DNA from: Xanthostigma xanthostigma | Taxonomy: Eukaryota > Arthropoda > Insecta > Raphidioptera > Raphidiidae | Assembly: GCA_963575645.1 (NCBI GenBank) | Contig: OY754466.1 | Coordinates: forward strand, 20,438,001 to 20,502,000 | DNA: 64,000 bases | Direction of reading: 5' to 3' | Shown here: positions 35,771 through 48,024 of the stretch, piece after piece | How the letters are laid out: the number at the start of each line of letters is the position of its first letter | How positions within the stretch are numbered: position 1 is the first letter of the stretch | Translations under genes and position numbers: made by a program | The notes under the pieces: generated by a model | What the model was told of the DNA's origin: nothing | The model's input: only the letters and a program-made list of their open reading frames with translations | Databases searched by the model: none

Positions 35771-38700
35771 AGTGATCAGAAATATTCGCTTAGACTTTAG
35801 AGAATTAAATTCAGAATCAATAAAAAAAACGTAACACAGTCTTTTTAAATAAAGAAAATGGTTTGATTCATATTGTTGATTTTAGTCCAATCGGTGGAGA
35901 TAAAAAGCTCCAGAAATTAGCAAACAGGTTGAATTTTTTTTTAATAAGTAGTTTAAAGTGTACTGATTGAAATAAAAAAAAGTTCATTCGTCTATCGATT
36001 TCCCAAAATTAAAAAAAAAATTGAAAATCATTTTGATTTTCAAAATTCTTTGATATTTTGAAATAAAAAAAAGATAGGAAGAAATAAAAAATACCACGTT
36101 GTAGAAGACGTTTTTTTCTATAAAAAAGATATCTCATACTTTTTTCGTCCGACTTATAGTTTGCCCGCAAAAAATTCGATAAACTACTTATCTATTTTAC
36201 GCGCAGGATGCTCGGCTAGCCATGCGAGAACCTACTTTTTCATGTCCGGCGTATTGAATTATAATATTTTACATACTTATAGAGTAATAAAATAAAAATT
36301 CAAATAGCCTATCTTACTTTTTAGTTCGATATAAAGCGTGTTTTTTAGTTTTTTTAAACTATATTTTTTATTATTGATTAATTATTTTAGTATTTTATTA
36401 AATGGACTAACTTTTGATTTTTTTGTACAAAGTAATATCTGTATTTTACATATTTTTTGCAGTAAATAATTAAAAAAAGAAATTAGAAGTAATGAAAATT
36501 AAAACTAAATAATTAATTAAAAAGTTGAAAACAGTTAAAATTGTTAAAATTGTCAAGAATAAAAGTCCATAATCAAAAATTGGTAAGGTTTAATAATTTC
36601 TTTTTAATAGTATAGTCCAAGAACGATCTTCGTGAAATACCTAAAATCTCAAACGGCTAAAAATTTCAGTGATCGTTCTTGGGGTTACAAGAAACTATTC
36701 TGACTATGAAAAAGTGTGCTCCGATTTGCAGTTAGGGTAGAAACCGCCCCTTTAAATTTTGTTTTCTAATTATCTCACAAACTATGAGATATATGAAAAA
36801 AGGTTTCGACAAAAAATTGTAGATTTTTATATTTGCTATAAAAAAGTACTCCACCCTCTTACCCCTATCTACAATAGTTTACCCGTAAACCGCCCCTAAA
36901 TGTGAAAAAAATGGAAATCATTTGTTTTTTCGGCAGATACGGGTTTTTTGTGAGATTTTACGAAGAAAATAGTCTTTGCGTTTTCTTCGAAAAATTAACA
37001 TTATAGAAATTACAAAAAAACGACACCCCTTTGCACGATACTGTAGTGAGAGAGATAGCATGATTGTCGGAGCTTGTCCCACTATATCATCGTCAGCTGT
37101 CAAAATTAAAAACAATAATTATTAAAATCAACATTAATTACTAACCATAGCAATTAATATAAGTTAGGCGATATGGCACCCCGTTTCAATTTCAGAATTT
37201 TTTTTGAAAATATTTTTTTAACTTAAAATATCCTGACGAAAAATAATAAAATTATGCCCTTACATAATATTTTTATGTCACAAGATCATAAAAATATTCT
37301 TATTTTTTTCAAGAGAAGAATCCTAAATAATTATTATTATGTCGCAACATAATTATTATTATTTTCAATAATTATGAATAACGGGAATGCGGACACATAG
37401 GTATAATTCTTTTCTTTTATTGCTAACGTTTGGACAAAAATATTGACTTTGATTTTCAAACCTACTTGAAAAACTCTAAATCTATAGACGTCTATAGATT
37501 TAGACTTTTTCAAGTAGGTTTGAAAATCAACATTAATTACTAACCGTAGCAATTAACATAAGACAAAAAACATGGTAACAAAATAAAAATTCGAATGTTA
37601 GCACAATTTCATAACATAATATAGGAACCTATTATATGCACAATTTTTGAAAATAATTTTAAAATCAATAATTATCATATTAAAAATTATCAAACACATG
37701 AAATCATTCAATAAAATATTCTTATTGAATTAAAAAAAAAATATTCTTTTTGGGCAAGATGTTTTGATTATTATTGAAACGTGTCTCTTTTGCGCGGCAT
37801 TTCTGTGACTTCATAGGCCATTTCAATAATTTTGTTTAAAAAACCATAGAAACACGCTACGTAAGCAACGGTATAAATAAATTTCTAAAAATAATGTGAA
37901 AAACCAAATATAATTAAAATTTTTTGAACTCTCAGATTTGAATTTGAGTAGTCGTGGTAACGCTTTTATTAAGTCTATTCCACATTTTAAAATCATGGAT
38001 ACGAATTCTTGTCAATAATTCACGACAATTAGACTCCAGTATCGTGCAAAAGGGGTAGATACCGTCTTTTTGTAATTTCTATAATATCCATTTTTCGAAG
38101 AAAACGCGGACTATTTTCTTCTTAAAATGTCACAAAAAACCCGAATCTGCCGAAAAAACAAATGTATTCCATTTTTTTCACATTTAGGGGCGGTTTACGG
38201 GTAAACTATTGTAGATAGGGGTAAGAGGATGGAGTACTTTCTTAAAGCAAATATAAAAATCTACAATTTTTTGTCGAAACCTTTTTTCATATATCTCATA
38301 AAAATCGTATTTCATTTAATTATAACTGGTAGAAAAACATTTTTTTTAAATTTTTGATAATAACAGGAAAATAATTATCAGTACTGTGGTCAAAAATATT
38401 AGATTTATTTAATATAAGACGTTTCGTCTATCGATTTAGACTTTTTTAAGTAGGTACATACAGAAAATTAAAAACAATAATAATTATGAAAATTATTATT
38501 AAAATTCGGATGTTATGCAATTTCATTTGCAATCTTTTTGAAAAAATATAAAATTATTATTCTCATATTAAAAGTTATCAGGCCATGTCAACAATTTTGT
38601 TTAAAAAATCATAAAAACACGCCACGTAAACAACGGTACAAATAGATTTCTAAAATAAATGTAAAAATATAATTCAAATTGTTTGAATTCTCAAGTTTGA

Positions 38701-39344
38701 TTTTGAATTATAGTTATGGTAACGTTTATTTTAAGTTTGTTTTACATTTTAAAATCATGGATACGATTTCTTTATAATAATTCACGACAATTAGATTACA
38801 CTATTGTGCAAAGGGGGTAATATCCGTTTTTTTGTAATTTCTAAAATAATAATTTTTCGAAGAAAATACCAAGAATAATTTCTTCTCAAAATGTCACAAA
38901 AAACCCGAATCAGCCGAGAAAAATACGAATTTTCAATTTTTTTACCTTTAGGGGCGATTTATGGGTAAACTATTGCAGATAGGGGTAAGAGGGGGGAGCA
39001 CTTTTTCGTAGCAAATATAAAAATCTACAACTTTTTATTGAAACATTTTTTCATATATCTCATAGTTTGTGAGATAATTAGAAAACAAAATTTTAAGGGG
39101 CGGTTTCTACCCTAACTGCAAATCGGAGCACACTTTTTCATAGTCAAAATAGTTTCTTGTAACCCCAAGAACGATCACTGAAATTTTTAGCCGTTTGAGA
39201 TTTTAGGTATTTCACGAAGATCGTTCTTGGACAGTGATCAGAAATATTCGCTTAGACTTTAGAGAATTAAATTCAGAATCAATAAAAAAAAAGTAACACA
39301 GTCTTTTTAAATAAAGAAAATGGTTTGATTCATATTGTTGATTT
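35771..39344. mobile_element. composite foldback bounded by 112-bp direct repeats
   Basis: Near-identical direct repeats of about 112 bp lie at 35771-35883 and 39233-39344. Between them, an arm at 36615-37050 (start 'gtccaagaacgatcttcg') is inverted and present twice on the right, at about 38025-38305 (outer part missing) and 38790-39232 (whole). The right half shows a tandem duplication with a spacing of about 764 bp. A short palindrome ('gattttcaaacctacttg' and its inverse) lies at about 37451-37529. 'aaaatcaacattaattac' recurs near 37126 and 37525. No coding. A lone arm of the family is at 14516. Confidence 0.75.
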
Positions 39345-39568
39345 CTGATGTTGCCCAATAGGGTATATGCACAATTTTTGGAAAATATTTAAAATCAATT
39401 ATATTCGTCTTAAAAGTTATCAAACACGCATGAAACACACACTAAAACATTCTTATTGAATAACCAGTGGGAGTATATGCCCAAGTAATTCAAGAATTAC
39501 AAGGCGCGAAATTTTACATCATATACCCCGGTGTTTTGTTTGAAAATCGGTGTATATTTATCGATCAG
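39345..39568. other. no recognisable feature
   Basis: Short AT-rich junction between the composite foldback and the tandem arrays. Confidence 0.5.
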
Positions 39569-39848
39569 CCCGGAATTGTTTTTTTAAAAACTCCACATTT
39601 GCCCCTTCCCGTTTCACTGCGAGACAATTCGCATACCCGTTTATCGTTCACCCCGGAATTGTTTTTTTAAAAACTCCACATTTGCCCCTTCCCGTTTCAC
39701 TGCGAGACAATTCTTATACCCCTTTATCGTTCACCCCGGAATTACAATTCGCATACCCGTTTATCGTTCACCCGGATTTATTTTTTTAAAAACTCCACCT
39801 CTGCCCCATCGTGTTTCACTGCGTGACAATTCGCATACCCCTTTATTA
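39569..39848 (-). repeat. 83-bp minisatellite
   Basis: 'ggaattg' or close variants recur at 39572, 39655 and 39738 (spacing 83), then a shortened unit at 39774. Each unit holds 'ttttttaaaaactccac' and 'gtttcactgcg'. It is the inverse of the array at 15583. The frames at 39467-39789 are artefacts of the period. Confidence 0.8.
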
Positions 39849-41946
39849 AAAAAAGCTTAGTCCGCCTTCTTTAGAAGTCCGCCATATTGAATTAAAAGTG
39901 ACGTCACTTTATTTTTCGAGTTATTCTCAGCAAGCCCTTTCATTTGATACCCATATTGTAGGAAAGCATAATAAAATTAATCCGCCATCTTTAGAAGTCC
40001 GCCATATTGGACTTAGAGTAAATTCACTTTATTTTTCGAGTTATTTACAGCAAGCCCTTTCATTTGATACCCATATTGTAGGAAAGCATAAAAAACTTAG
40101 TCCGCCATCTTTAGAACTCCGCCATATCTGTTTGAGAGTTACGTCACTTTATTTTTCGAGTTATTCTCAGCACGCCCTTTCATTTGATACCTATATTGTA
40201 GGAAAGTATAATAAAATTAGTCCGCCATCTTTAGACGTCCGCCATATTGGATTTAGAGTGACGTCACTTTATTTTTCGAGTTATTTTCAGCAAGCCCTTT
40301 CATTTGATATCCATATTGTAGGAAATCATAAAAAACTTGTCCGCCATCTTTAGAAGTCCGCCATATTGGTTTTAGAGTGACGTCACTTTATTTTTCGAGT
40401 TATTCTCAGCAAGCCCTTTCATTTGATACCCAAGTTGTAGGAAAGCATAATAAAATTAGTCCGCCATCTTTAGACGTCCGCCATATTGGATTTAGAGTGA
40501 CGTCACTTTATTTTTCGAGTTATTCTCAGCAAGCCCTTTCATTTGATACCCATATTGTAGGAAAGCATAATAAAATTAATCCGCCATCTTTAGAAGTCCG
40601 CCATATTGGATTTAGAGTAAATTCACTTTATTTTTCGAGTTATTTACAGCAAGCCCTTTCATTTGATACCCATATTGTAGGAAAGCATAAAAAACTTAGT
40701 CCGCCATCTTTAGAACTCCGCCATATTTGTTTTAGAGTTACGTCACTTTATTTTTCGAGTTATTCTCAGCACGCCCTTTCATTTGATACCTATATTGTAG
40801 GAAAGCATAATAAAATTAGTCCGCCATCTTTAGACGTCCGCCATATTGGATTTAGAGTGACGTTACTTTATTTTTCGAGCTATTCTCAGCAAGCCCTTTC
40901 ATTTGATACCCATATTGTAGGAAAGCATAATAAAATTAGTCCGCCATCTTTAGAAGTCCGCCATATTGGTTTTAGAGTGACGTCTCTTTATTTTTCGAGT
41001 TATTCTCAGCAAGCCCTTTCATTTGATACCCATATTGCAGGAAAGCATAATAAAATTAGTCCGCCATCTTTAGACTTCCGCCATATTGGATTTAGAGTGA
41101 CGTCACTTTCTTTTTTGAGTTTTTTTCAGCAAGCCCTTTCATTTGATACCCATATTGTAGGAAAGCATAATAAACTTAGTCCGCCATCTTTAGAAGTCCG
41201 CCATATTGGATTAAGAGTGACGTCACTTTATTTTTCGAGCTATTCTCAGCAAGCCCTTTCATTTGATACCCATATTGTAGGAAAGCATAATAAAATTAGT
41301 CCGCCATCTTTAGAAGTCCGCCATATTGGATTTAGAGTGACGTCACTTTATTTTTTGAGTTATTTTCAGCAAGCCCTTTCATTTGATACTCATATTGTAG
41401 GAAAGCATAAAAAACTTAGTCCGCCATCTTTAGAAGTCCGCCATATTGGATTTAGAGTGACGTCACTTTCTTTTTTCGAGTTATTTTCAGCAAGCCCTTT
41501 CATTTGATACCCATATTGTAGGAAAGCATAATAAACTTAGTCCGCCATCTTTAGACGTCCGCCATATTGGATTTAGAGTGATGTCACTTTATTTTTCGAG
41601 TTATTCTCAGCAAGCCCTTTCATTTGATACCCATATTGTAGGAAAGCATAATAAAATTAGTCCGCCATCTTTAGAAGTCCGCCATATTGGATTTAGAGTG
41701 ACGTCACTTTATTTTCCGAGTTATTTTCAGCAAGCCCTTTCATTTGATACCCATATTGTAGGAAAGCATAAAAAACTTAGTCCGCCATCTTTAGAAGTCC
41801 GCCATATTGGTTTTTGAGTGACGTCACTTTATTTTTCGAGTTATTCTCACCAAGCCCTTTCATTTGATACCCATATTGTAGGAAAGCATAATAAAATTAG
41901 TCCACCATATATAGAAGTCCGCCATATTGGATTTAGAGTGACGTCA
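39849..41946 (+). repeat. 120-bp tandem satellite, 17 full units plus a partial one
   Basis: 'ctttatttttcgag' recurs every 120 bp from 39904; unit lengths are nearly constant (119-121). The partial unit is at the left end. The unit contains two direct 'gtccgccat' segments and, at its boundary, TGACGTCA in about 11 of 18 junctions. Because 120 is a multiple of 3, long open frames arise (39898-40353, 40377-41507, 41578-41817) coding a 40-residue repeat; no start signal, domain or codon evidence supports a protein. A three-unit block (units 1-3) is repeated as units 6-8, giving higher-order structure. Confidence 0.9.
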
Positions 41947-42189
41947 CACAGCTAACCATGCATTGTCATCCAAACTAAACGTGTATACAAATTTTCATCT
42001 CAATCGGTTGAAGATATTATCTGCTTCAAAATTATCGAAGGCATTCTAGTCGCTCACTTAGTAATTTAGTCGCTCACTTATTAATTTAGTCACCCAAATA
42101 TTATTTTAATATCTCAAGTTATTAAAACAGGATTTCATCATCAGTCACCAAGTTTTTTTTTATTCAACTGTTTTATAATTCCCCTATTA
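41947..42189. other. flank of the satellite with repeat-like text
   Basis: 'caaattttcatctcaatcgg' near 41988 is of a type common at insect repeat ends; 'agtcgctcacttattaat' is duplicated near 42045-42085. No gene. Confidence 0.4.
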
Positions 42190-43001
42190 TTATTATATAA
42201 AACAACATTATAAGAGATATATTCTTTTACGCATGCGCCGATGTTCCCCAAAAACAATAGGCCAATTCATATTTGCATATCAAACATCCTCCCAAAATTT
42301 GGTTTCAATCCGCTCATCCGTGGTGTCGGAATGGTAAGAAATGTCAAAAGTGACGTTTGCATCTGTCAAAGTATTATGTTCTGATAATTAGTTATTCAAA
42401 TTGTTAACTCAGAAGGCGTTGCATTTTACAAATATTGAAACGGCATCCGTTTTTGAACAAATGCTACCTTTTTATTTCATTATTGTAATAAATAATATTA
42501 TCGACCAATTTTATTTTAAGACAGAACATACGCAATTTTGAAATTGCGATGTTAAACCATGCAACAGAGAGAGATAACCGAAAGATGTTTTCCATCGGTT
42601 ATATCAAATTGAATTTATTTCTATATAAATGTGTATAAAAAAACTGTTTGGGCATTTTCTGTTGTACGATTCTTATGTAAAATTTTCTCCTCTTTCGTTT
42701 AAGACAGGTTTCGAACCGATCTGATTTAAATTGAGCGAGTTATAAGCGAAAAACTTCGTTTTTTCCTTATTGCTCCCCTCTGGGGTCAAAATTCAAAAAT
42801 CGGCCGACGTTACGAGCTAAGTTACGCGGAGACGAATCGAACAAAAAAAAGTTTTTTAAAATCGGTTAAGGCGTTTGGGCTGTACGCGTGACACAAAAAA
42901 ACGTGACACACAGATTCACAGATTCACAGATTCACAGATTCACAGATTCACAGACAAAGCGAGTACATATAGGCGCTTTAGCTTACGCTATTCGCGCCTA
43001 A
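42190..43001 (+). repeat. mosaic repeat ending in 'cacagatt' tandem and hairpin
   Basis: Shares about 500 bp with the interiors of Helentron-like copies A, D and E ('cccaaaatttggtttcaatc', 'gacattt', 'ttcgtttaagac'). It continues through 'aaatcggttaaggcgtttgg' and an 8-bp tandem array (about 42911-42955, unit 'attcacag') to a hairpin TAGGCGC...GCGCCTA at 42970-43000. The left limit is estimated. Confidence 0.65.
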
Positions 43002-43130
43002 AAAAAATTAATATTCGTTTTGGGCAAACCTTTTTGATTATTCAAACGCGCCATTTTTGCGCGCGATTTCTGTGACATCATATTCTATGTCAACAATTTT
43101 GTTAAAATTTTGTACTGAAAATAGTATATT

Positions 43131-43560
43131 GTGCGACTAGTGAGAGAAAGGGAAGATTCCATGAGCGTGAAATTTGCCGCACGAGCGTAGCGAGTGCGGT
43201 AACACGTGAGTGGAATATTCTCCTTCGATCAATAGTCGCACATAATACTTTATTCAACTAGCACGAGTAATATGTAATCGGGGCCCTGATAAAAGAGGGA
43301 GAAATAATAAATCACTTCTGTGATTGACGTACCCATCGCCCTCGATGCACACAAGATGGCCCTGACTTTCGCTGAATTGCGATGCTGTTTTCATATATAC
43401 CAATCGCTACCGCGTTCCTATTGGTCCAGAAACTGTGCAGTAATATATTACCGTACAGTTTCGGCTTATTATTCGCACTCTACGCGTCAACATGAAGTAA
43501 TTTATTATTTCTCCCGAATTTAGCAGGGCCCCGAAATTATATATTACTCACGCGGTCTAA
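43131..43560 (+). mobile_element. double-hairpin MITE family, full copy
   Basis: The first hairpin, 43131-43241, begins GTGCGACTA and ends TAGTCGCAC, with 'gccgcac' and 'gtgcggt' pairing near its apex. A second, outer-spaced inverted pair brings together 'gtaatcggggccctg' (about 43272) and 'cagggccccgaaattat' (about 43524). Between them lies 'ctgtgcagtaatatattacc'. Other copies are at 59368-59855 and 17329-17680 (-). The 67-codon frame here recurs in the other copies and is part of the repeat. Confidence 0.75.
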
Positions 43561-45903
43561 TCAACAGCTTTGCGTTTGGTTATTTTATATTTCCGCCGTA
43601 TTTAATGCAGTTTTGTTCAATTCATATTTAATATTCAGCAAAAATTTAAAAAGAGAAAACTATTTAGAGTTTAAATAAATTCAATAAAGATTCCAAAAAA
43701 TAATATTTGAACTAAATATAAGTTACATGCATATACCTACGTTGTTCAGAAATATTAATAAAATAAGTATGTTTACGAAGAAATAATAGCGTCACATAAT
43801 ATGCGCAAGAGTGGTAAGGTTCAAATTTCATATTTTTTTAAAAAAATTGCGTACCTATAACATGTTTTTGTACTCCGAAGAGTTAGGTACTACCTACAGT
43901 TACTCAAAAGAGAAATGCGATTTATTGCAAACTAAGCTGTTTTTACAACTTCCATACTTACTACGCGTTTGAATCGTATAAGCATAACGTTGCTTATTGA
44001 GATTAGAAAATTATGACGATAATCGTTTAATATTATTATGCATTTATTATTTTGTGAATTAAAAGATGCAGTAAATGAATGTAATCCTATTGATTATTAA
44101 TAACTAATTATTCGTTGTTATAAATAATGTTTCTTTTACAAATTCTTAGCAATACTTGTTGTTAAATCTAAAGATATTATTGACACTTAAATTTTTAAAA
44201 CATAGGAACTGTTTACAAGGCTAACACGGAATTTTATTCGAATCGTCTGACAACACTTACGAGTAGTTGAACTAACAAGAACATAAATTCATATTTGTTG
44301 GCATAGGGCCGAATGGGTTATGTCCATTTTTTAAGATAATATTAATGACGATTTATCCATTTATTTCATTTATGCCCATTTTCACTGAAAACTATTAAAG
44401 ATAGAAATTACTATTCTTGGAGCATTTGTTAGAATAAAATTTACTTTCAATTCACCAAGCAAAATATCAGGTAGAAAAGTTAGTTAAAGAATAAATATTC
44501 ACTGTGCTATATTCCTTGCTCTTTTTGTTGAATATTTTGATGTTCACCTAAAAATCCGACCGATGGCGTTAGTGTAGACGTCAAAAAAACGTTTCACAAA
44601 ATAATAATATTTTATCCTAACCCAATTTCACCCAAAACTTCCACTAACTTTAATGTTTTACAACTATACTCTTCACAAAAGGTTAATAAACAACACATAC
44701 ATAAATTCACAAGAGCAACTGTAGATATAATACTCCACGTTTATAGGTTAGGTATTATGATCTATGTCCTATGGCCATTATTATTTTTTTTTTTATTAAA
44801 AATGCATTTTTGACAACTTGGTCATTCATGCGAAAAAATAAAATAAAACAAAATAACAAAAATATACATCGTACATTAGCTTAAGTACTGCTAGATAAGG
44901 AACAATCTGTATTGTTAGTTCACATTATTATTTTATCAGGTGAATAAATATTTATACCCTGGAAGTAAGACAAAATAGATTTAAACACGATTTGGGAACC
45001 ACCTCCTCCCTTTCTACTACTGTCCTAACGACACAGTAACTAAAAAAGTAACAAGAAAAATACACGTAAAATTTGTTCGTAGAAATCAATGGAAACATAC
45101 CTAGTTAAAATTTTTTTAGCTCCCTCCAAAATCTGTTTTACTGGTTAAAACTATTCTTTTGGGGAAATAATAAGCTTCATTTAGTTCATAAAATTTAGTG
45201 TAGGGGCCCCAAAAAAGCTAGTTACGTCCCTGATACTTCATTTCTCTGGCGTCTGACTATAATTAAGAACTAATGAGACAAACAAAGAGAAATAAAATAG
45301 TCGCATGGTCGACATAAAAAGAGGCATCACTTACATAACTCGATCGGTTAAAAAATTGCCAAAAATTATCAAAAACACTACATAGGTGAATTTGTATTGT
45401 GGTCCCACATACAAACACAGCGAACATTGACGTTACGGTACAAAATAACAGGCATTATAATGAAGTGTTTTCTGTTGTAATTATCGTATGCCCAATAATA
45501 ACATATCTGCATTAACGGTTATGTACGTTTTATGTTATAAATAACATGCCACGTATCACGGAACAGTGTTTATGTGATCGATGCTCTCAAAACTGCAAAT
45601 TGGACCGCGACAACAGGAACAGTCAAAAACAAAGTTTAAAACAAAATTCGCTTTGCGCTAAAAACCAGCCTTCACTTTGAGTCATTAACAATAGTAGGCC
45701 CAAGGTTAATAGACTTCATAGGTTATTTGACAATCGTTTCTGACGACAAGATTTTTTTTAATATAATGAAGCCGGTTCGGTACACGAGGGCCGTTCACAG
45801 CTGAGATACATTATGTAAATTCATGGTAGAGTAATGTTACGGGTCAGCGAGGAGGCTTTCCTGGCACAACTGACTGCTAAAACGACATTGACACTATAAT
45901 TAG
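43561..45903. other. no recognisable feature
   Basis: Over 2.3 kb of AT-rich DNA. 'gctagttacgtccctg' near 45218 is a phrase also seen near 54605, probably a repeat trace. No gene recognised. Confidence 0.45.
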
Positions 45904-47289
45904 AGTGCAATTGTTAACTTGCAAATAGCCCCGAAAGTTAAAAGAACACGTTTTTTTCACTATTTTTGACGTGATAACGTCTTATAAATTGATGAATCAC
46001 CAATCTTATAAACACCGGCTGCATGCACGAAAAAGTGTAACGTTCGTAACGTTCCTAACGTTCCTAACGCGTAACGTTCCGCCTGACCCTGTGCGTGCTT
46101 TTTGCTAATTTCTCGCTCAATTTAAATCAGATCGGTTTGAAACCAGTCTTAAACGAAAGAGGAGAACATTTTACATAGATTTCGTATAACAGAATATGCC
46201 TAAACAGTTTTTTTATACTTTATATAGAAAAATATTTTATACAAATTTATATAGAAAAATAGCTGTATAAATGCAATGTTGTCTAATGCATGGCGCGACG
46301 TGGTCGGTCGTCTTTGTTTGCCGTACATGGAAATTAGAAAATAACGTATGTCTTGTCTTAACATGAAAACGGCTGCATTTCTAATGTTTAATTCAATTTT
46401 TTGACATTAGTATTTTGTGAAATGCAACGCCTTCTAAGTTAAGTATTGGAATAACTAATTATTATTAGAACATAATACTTTGACAGTTGCAAACTTCACT
46501 TTTGACATTTCTTATCATTCCGACACCAAGGATAAGCGGATTGAAACCAAATTTTGGGAGGTTTAGGTTATGTATTACGGAATACGTTATCACGTAAAAC
46601 TATCGTCCGTAAACCGACTTTACAGACAACCAATTTTTTTACTAAAAAACGACCGCACAAAGATGGTTGAAAATACTCAAAAATGATGTCTATGTTGACC
46701 CAAACATGCATGAATAATTTTAGCGTCATCGGTCAATTACTTCTTGAGTAATTAACGATCACTTTTTTTTGTTTCCTTAATTGCATTTTTTTCACAAACG
46801 AGTTTCGCTGATCAGACCAAGCCAGAAAAAACACAAATCCATTCAACTTTAGCATCCTGTTGGAATTTTTGGAAAAAATTAATTCTAACCAATTTTTTAA
46901 CGATTGAATATTGGAAAAGTACTATGGTTTTATACGTTTGTCTAAAATTGGTATCACTAAAGAAATCGTTATAAAATCGGTTAGAATTATTTTTTCCCAA
47001 AAATTTCAACGGGATTTGTGATTTTTCTGGCTTGGTCCGACCAGCGAAACCCGTTTGTGAAAAAAATGGCGCAATTTGCAATTTGGGAAACAAAAAAAAA
47101 AGTGATCGTTAATTACCCGAGAAGTAATTGACCAATGACGCTAAAATTATTCATGCATGTTTGGGTCAACATAGACATCATTTTTGAAAATTTTCAGCTA
47201 TCTATGTGCGGTCATTTTTTAGTAAAAGAATAGTGAAAAAAACGTGTTTTTTTAACTTTCGGGGCTATTTTCAAGTTAACAATTGCACT
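45904..47289. mobile_element. foldback element with Helentron-like copy D in its left arm
   Basis: Outer ends AGTGCAATTGTTAACTTG (left) and the inverse (right) bound arms of about 340 bp. The left arm is 45904-45967 plus 46635-46917; the right arm is about 46933-47289. Pairing runs through 'cataggg'-free AT-rich text such as 'ccaaacatgcatgaataat'. Copy D (45968-46634) interrupts the left arm; the right arm is uninterrupted. The 93-codon minus frame is part of the arm. Confidence 0.8.
45968..46634 (+). mobile_element. Helentron-like non-autonomous element, copy D (667 bp)
   Basis: 5' terminal GACGTGATAACGTC, 3' inverse motif (about 46584-46596), then stem-loop and AACCAAT, with T-runs on both sides. 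Near the 5' end 'gttcctaac' and 'gttcgtaac' are tandemly repeated (about 46039-46080). The interior matches copy A nearly throughout, including the same junction at 'gggagg|tttagg'. Confidence 0.7.
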
Positions 47290-47699
47290 TAGCGACCTCT
47301 GTCAATGCTCATTTTTTAGGAAATTTCATAAGGAACAACTTTCTCAATACATATGCTATACTAAAAGTCAAGAGGAACGGAGATATTAAAGGAAATAGAG
47401 AAAAAAACACTATTTTCGTCACTAATTGTTAATTATAAAATCAAGCACACCAGCAATTTATAAGCAAACTTAGGGGGTTGAACTACAACCTAAAACGAAG
47501 CGATTCCAACAATAATCTCGCCTGTGCCCGAAAAATACACCCAAAACTCCTCGCCGTCTCGCCTACAAATATTTAACTGATTCATCTGATAGGGTCCAGT
47601 CAGTTACATCGTTGTTTATTTTTACTTTATTCGGGTTCGGTGGACGTCAAAATGTAAACAGTTTTGTTTGGAATTTGGATGGATTTAAAGTTATGTTCC
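47290..47699. other. no recognisable feature
   Basis: Nothing coding or repetitive recognised. Confidence 0.5.
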
Positions 47700-48024
47700 A
47701 TTTATTTGTCCATTTTACGATGCAGTTACTAGTGAACTAGAGTTAAGTTGCGGCTTCATTGGTCATGGTGTTGTGTCAAAATTACGGTATCATCTACGAA
47801 TTGTTGGGATCTGGTATGTCATGGACAAAGATATTGAATAGCGTAGGCCCTAATACGAAACCTTGTGGGACTCCAGAATTAATGCTTTTCAAAATGTACA
47901 AGGTGGAGTTAACTTTAACTATGAGTGTCCTTTGGTGTAGAGACGACGAAATAATATTTGTCAAGCATTTCGAAAATTTTAGTTTTCTTAACTTGACGAC
48001 TAGATAATAAGCAAGATTCAACAA
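47700..48024 (-). pseudogene. Jockey-type LINE reverse transcriptase fragment
   Basis: The minus-strand frame contains 'NSGVPQGFVLGPTLFNIFVH' and 'DIPDPNNS', the palm region preceding the catalytic motif, with 'KLKFSKCLTNIISSSLHQRT' upstream. Just after, in a different frame, 'VDDTVILTQHHD' (about 47766-47800) is the shifted catalytic DD motif. So the fragment carries at least one frameshift and is cut on both sides. The plus frame 47759-48007 is its shadow. Confidence 0.85.

Noticed and set aside
39898-41507. Long frames of 151 and 376 codons as a repeat-protein gene
   Set aside because: They result from a stop-free tandem unit of 120 bp, a multiple of 3. The frame ends wherever a unit has an indel.
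39569-41946. CRISPR array
   Set aside because: Units are contiguous with no unique spacers, and the genome is eukaryotic.
42970-43001. Classical Helitron 3' end (hairpin followed by CTRR)
   Set aside because: The hairpin TAGGCGC...GCGCCTA overlaps the possible CTAA instead of preceding it, and the following base is not T.
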